Part shown: in pieces, positions 4,291-6,611 of the stretch
Position numbering within the stretch: the first letter of the stretch is position 1
Layout: the number at the start of each line of letters is the position of its first letter
DNA from: Helicobacteraceae bacterium
GTDB taxonomy: Bacteria > Campylobacterota > Campylobacteria > Campylobacterales > Sulfurimonadaceae
DNA: 6,611 bases
NCBI GenBank assembly: GCA_027084065.1
Contig: JALWLR010000075.1
Span: 1 to 6,611, forward strand
Direction of reading: 5' to 3'
Notes under the pieces: generated by a model
Database searches by the model: none
What the model saw: only the letters and a program-made list of their open reading frames with translations
What the model was told of the DNA's origin: nothing
Translations under genes and position numbers: made by a program

Positions 4291-6210
4291 TTATAAGATT
4301 TTTTTCAACACACTTTGCGTCGTAAAACCAAATTTTTCAAATAGTGCGGACGCCGGTGCACTTGCACCAAATCCATTCATGCCTATAACTTCATCGGCTA
4401 TTTTGTACCACTCCATTGCGCGAGCTGCTTCGATGGCTACTTTTTTCGTATTTGGCAGAATCATACGCTCTATGTACTCTTTATCCTGCTCCAAGAAGAG
4501 ATCAAAACATGGAACAGAGAGGACATTTGCCGCTATACCCTTTTCTCCAAGTGCCTCTTTGACTTGAAGAGCCAGCTCCACTTCACTGCCGCTTGCCATC
4601 AAGGTAAATTCTGCATTTTCTTCTTTGGCAACAAGGTAACCACCTTTTTTCATGTCGCCATCTGCTACTCCAGGAAGCAAGCTCAAAGTTTGTCGCGAGC
4701 AGACAAAAGCGCTCGGCGCATCTGTTGTCTCTAGAGCTACCTGCCATGCAGCCACGTTTTCATTACCATCAGCAGGTCTCCAGACATAAAAATTAGGAAG
4801 AGCACGGAACTGACTCAAATGCTCTATGGGTTGGTGGGTCGGACCATCTTCTCCTACACCTATACTGTCGTGTGTCCATATAAAAAAGTGTCGAATACCG
4901 CTTAAAGCCGCAATACGTGCAGCCGGTTTGAGATAGTCGCTAAAGACGAAGAAAGTAGCGCTAAAAGGCATAAGCCCTCCATACAGTGCCATAGCATTCG
5001 TAATTGCCGCCATAGCATGCTCACGAATACCGAAGTAGATATTTCTCCCTTTTGGAAAAACACCCATGTTTTTGAGTTCTGTTTTATTTGAAGGACTAAG
5101 ATCCGCACTACCGCCTAAAAATCCCGGTATCGCTTTTGCAATGGCGTTCATAATTTTTCCGTTTGTGCTTCTTGTCGCTTCAGGTGCTTCGAATGTAGGC
5201 CATTCGATTTTGGAAAAGTCGGGGTTCATAAGTGCTTCGAGCGCATCGTTTTGCTCTTTAAGCGGCAATGTTTTCAATGAGTGTAGCCACTCTTTTTCAT
5301 ACAATTCACCCTTCTCTACAGCACAACGGAAACGTGCCAATACATCGTCACTGACATAAAAATGTTTATCCGGATCGAAGCCGGCAGCTTTTTTCGCTTC
5401 ACGAATGACCTCTTCGCCTAGAGGTGCTCCATGAGCGTGGTGGCTTCCCTCAAGCGGTCCCGCCCCCTTTGCCATAATGGTATGAGCTATGATTATTGCC
5501 GGTTTTGTCGCTTTTTTCGCTGCCGTAATCGCACGATCTATATCCTCATAATCATGTCCGTCGCACTCAAGAACTTCCCATCCTTGCGCTTCGAAACGCT
5601 TCTGCATATCTTCACTTATAGAAAGGTCGGTGCTTCCCTCGATAGTGATTCGGTTGGAATCGTAGATAAGTATGAGATTGTCTAGATTGTAATGACCGGC
5701 AATGGAGCACGCCTCATAACTGATTCCCTCTTCCAAGTCGCCGTCTCCACACAGACAGTAGACGTTGTGATCGATCACTTTTGCCGTTTCGGAATTGACC
5801 TGATTGGCTACGAATTTGCTCGCCATGGAAAAACCTACGGCATTTGCCACACCCTGTCCAAGCGGTCCCGTGGTTATCTCTATACCTTCGGTATGACCGT
5901 ATTCCGGGTGTCCCGGTGTTTTTGAGTCAAGCTGTCTGAACTCTTTTAAGTCCTCCAATGTAAGGCCATACCCCCAAAGATAATAAAGCGAATAGATAAG
6001 TCCCGTTGCATGACCTCCGGAAAAGACAAGACGGTCACGGTTGAGCCATTTTGGTTTTTTTGGATTATGTTTGAGATGCTCACTCAGCACGACGGCAATA
6101 TCTGCAAGTCCCATAGGTGCTCCGGGATGTCCGCTGTTTGCTTTTTGTACCATATCTGCTGCTAAAAACCGGATTGTATCTGCCATTTTCTTTCGCATAT
6201 CTTGACTCAT
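4291..6210 (-). CDS. tkt: Transketolase
   Basis: This thiamine-diphosphate enzyme moves two-carbon units between sugar phosphates in the non-oxidative pentose phosphate pathway in the cytoplasm. The 639-residue length is close to the roughly 660 usual for bacterial enzymes. Order of domains: pyrophosphate-binding domain with ANSGHPGAPMG (24-34, His28), GPLGQG (115-120), GDGDLEEG to YDSN (155-186, the ThDP motif with its metal ligands), GSHHAHGAPLG (255-265); pyrimidine-binding domain with RSTNGKIMNAI (347-357), GGSADLSPSN (366-375), FGIREHAM (393-400, catalytic Glu397), GVGEDGPTHQPIEHL (451-465) and VWRPAD (476-481); C-terminal domain from about 525, with MASGSEVELAL (538-548). ATG 6210 overlaps the ispA stop as ATGA and has AAAGGA (6216-6221) five bases upstream. 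The pair ispA-tkt is also seen in C. jejuni. No terminator is obvious after the stop. Confidence 0.98.
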   Translation of the reverse strand: MSQDMRKKMADTIRFLAADMVQKANSGHPGAPMGLADIAVVLSEHLKHNPKKPKWLNRDRLVFSGGHATGLIYSLYYLWGYGLTLEDLKEFRQLDSKTPGHPEYGHTEGIEITTGPLGQGVANAVGFSMASKFVANQVNSETAKVIDHNVYCLCGDGDLEEGISYEACSIAGHYNLDNLILIYDSNRITIEGSTDLSISEDMQKRFEAQGWEVLECDGHDYEDIDRAITAAKKATKPAIIIAHTIMAKGAGPLEGSHHAHGAPLGEEVIREAKKAAGFDPDKHFYVSDDVLARFRCAVEKGELYEKEWLHSLKTLPLKEQNDALEALMNPDFSKIEWPTFEAPEATRSTNGKIMNAIAKAIPGFLGGSADLSPSNKTELKNMGVFPKGRNIYFGIREHAMAAITNAMALYGGLMPFSATFFVFSDYLKPAARIAALSGIRHFFIWTHDSIGVGEDGPTHQPIEHLSQFRALPNFYVWRPADGNENVAAWQVALETTDAPSAFVCSRQTLSLLPGVADGDMKKGGYLVAKEENAEFTLMASGSEVELALQVKEALGEKGIAANVLSVPCFDLFLEQDKEYIERMILPNTKKVAIEAARAMEWYKIADEVIGMNGFGASAPASALFEKFGFTTQSVLKKIL

Positions 6211-6611
6211 TTTTTTCCTTTGTCTCTATTTTGGATTTTTGTTTGTTTATGTCTGTTTATATACTGCACGAGAAGGGGTGCCAACTCTTTATGTAACGAG
6301 GCATCGAAGCCGTCAAGTTCGGCTAAAAGTTTATATGCAAGCGAATCCGCCTCCCGATACGCTTTTTCTAAACCTAAAATCGTAACGAAACTGTTTTTCG
6401 AAGCATCGTTGTTTGTCAGTTTTCCTGCTTCTTGCGATGTTTGGGTCACATCGAGGATATCGTCTTGAATCTGAAACAAAAGCCCCAAATCTAGACCAAA
6501 TCCATACAACTGCTCTGCTAGTTCCTCTTTTGCGACAATAACGGCTCCCATTGCCAAGGAGGCAGCTATGAGTTTTGCCGTTTTGTTTTTATGCAAAAAT
6601 CGGATTTGATC
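6207..6611 (-). CDS. ispA: Polyprenyl (farnesyl/geranylgeranyl) diphosphate synthase, C-terminal part, 5' end cut by window
   Basis: The last 134 codons of a trans-isoprenyl diphosphate synthase are present; the reading frame is open to the right edge, so the true start lies outside, and family members are about 280-300 residues. The enzyme condenses isopentenyl diphosphate with allylic diphosphates to build farnesyl (or longer) diphosphate for undecaprenyl phosphate and quinone side chains. Visible signatures are FLHKNKTAKLIAAS (the conserved Lys-Thr that binds diphosphate; most relatives have KTG where this has KTA) and LGLLFQIQDDILDVT, the second aspartate-rich motif (DDxxD) binding magnesium, followed by GKLTNNDASKNSFVTILGLEKA, the usual gK-x-x-x-D-x-x-x-x-K-x-T-y-p region. 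The first DDxxD motif is off-window, so chain length cannot be judged. Its stop overlaps the tkt start (ATGA). Confidence 0.93.
   Translation of the reverse strand, partial: DQIRFLHKNKTAKLIAASLAMGAVIVAKEELAEQLYGFGLDLGLLFQIQDDILDVTQTSQEAGKLTNNDASKNSFVTILGLEKAYREADSLAYKLLAELDGFDASLHKELAPLLVQYINRHKQTKIQNRDKGKK
6216..6221 (-). promoter_or_regulatory. Ribosome-binding site of tkt inside the ispA 3' end
   Basis: AAAGGA on the minus strand lies five bases before the tkt ATG and within the last codons of ispA. With the ATGA stop/start overlap (6210-6207), it points to coupled translation from one mRNA. No separate promoter for tkt can be seen in the visible end of ispA. Confidence 0.7.

Noticed and set aside
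4277..4298. Seven-bp AT-only stem (TCTTATA / TATAAGA) across the tkt stop codon, with a T-run after it on the plus strand
   Set aside because: The T-run is on the wrong side for minus-strand transcription, the stem contains almost no GC, and no plus-strand gene needs a terminator there; it is probably chance in AT-rich DNA.
1..6611. Search for mobile elements, phage genes, CRISPR arrays, tRNA or toxin-antitoxin modules
   Set aside because: All of the sequence is accounted for by same-strand housekeeping genes and short gaps; no transposase, array-like repeat or tRNA-like fold was seen.

Overview
This window looks like ordinary core chromosome from a member of the Campylobacterota (formerly Epsilonproteobacteria), more likely a free-living or vent-type lineage (Sulfurimonas, Sulfurovum, Nitratiruptor or similar) than Campylobacter itself, because it is less AT-rich than C. 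jejuni by eye (not computed). The support is the protein families, the absence of clear -35 boxes, an extended TGCTATAAT -10 element, and gene order. From memory, C. jejuni carries the same two blocks: Cj0155c-Cj0150c (L31, RsmI, rRNA methylase, membrane protein, periplasmic protein, aminotransferase) and Cj1644-Cj1645 (ispA, tkt).

Every gene lies on the minus strand, so transcription runs from high to low coordinates. Positions 6611-4291 hold the 3' end of an ispA-type polyprenyl synthase, whose stop overlaps the transketolase (tkt) start by ATGA. Then comes a 146-bp gap (4145-4290) with the only strong promoter in the window and a roughly 80-nt leader with two hairpins. This feeds a tightly packed cluster: rpmE (bL31), rsmI (16S rRNA methyltransferase, TTG start), an RlmB-like SpoU 2'-O-methyltransferase, a RodZ-like single-pass membrane protein, an unknown exported protein (GTG start), and the 5' 235 codons of a class I aminotransferase running off the left edge. 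Gaps inside the cluster are 14, 60 and 55 bp, and two junctions overlap by 8 and 7 bp.

Functionally the cluster joins ribosome components (bL31 and two rRNA methyltransferases) to two envelope proteins of unknown function and an amino-acid biosynthesis enzyme. The two longer gaps (3051-3110 and 707-761) both contain TTTTTAG(G)ATAAAAT, a likely -10 region, so internal promoters may partly uncouple the rlmB-like gene and the aminotransferase from the rpmE promoter.

I see no mobile element, CRISPR array, tRNA, rRNA or obvious foreign DNA. The points most worth following up are the rpmE leader, the RodZ-like protein with an apparently trimmed helix-turn-helix domain and its overlapping exported neighbour, a perfect 18-bp palindrome over the putative aminotransferase promoter, and an rlmB-like start with no Shine-Dalgarno sequence.
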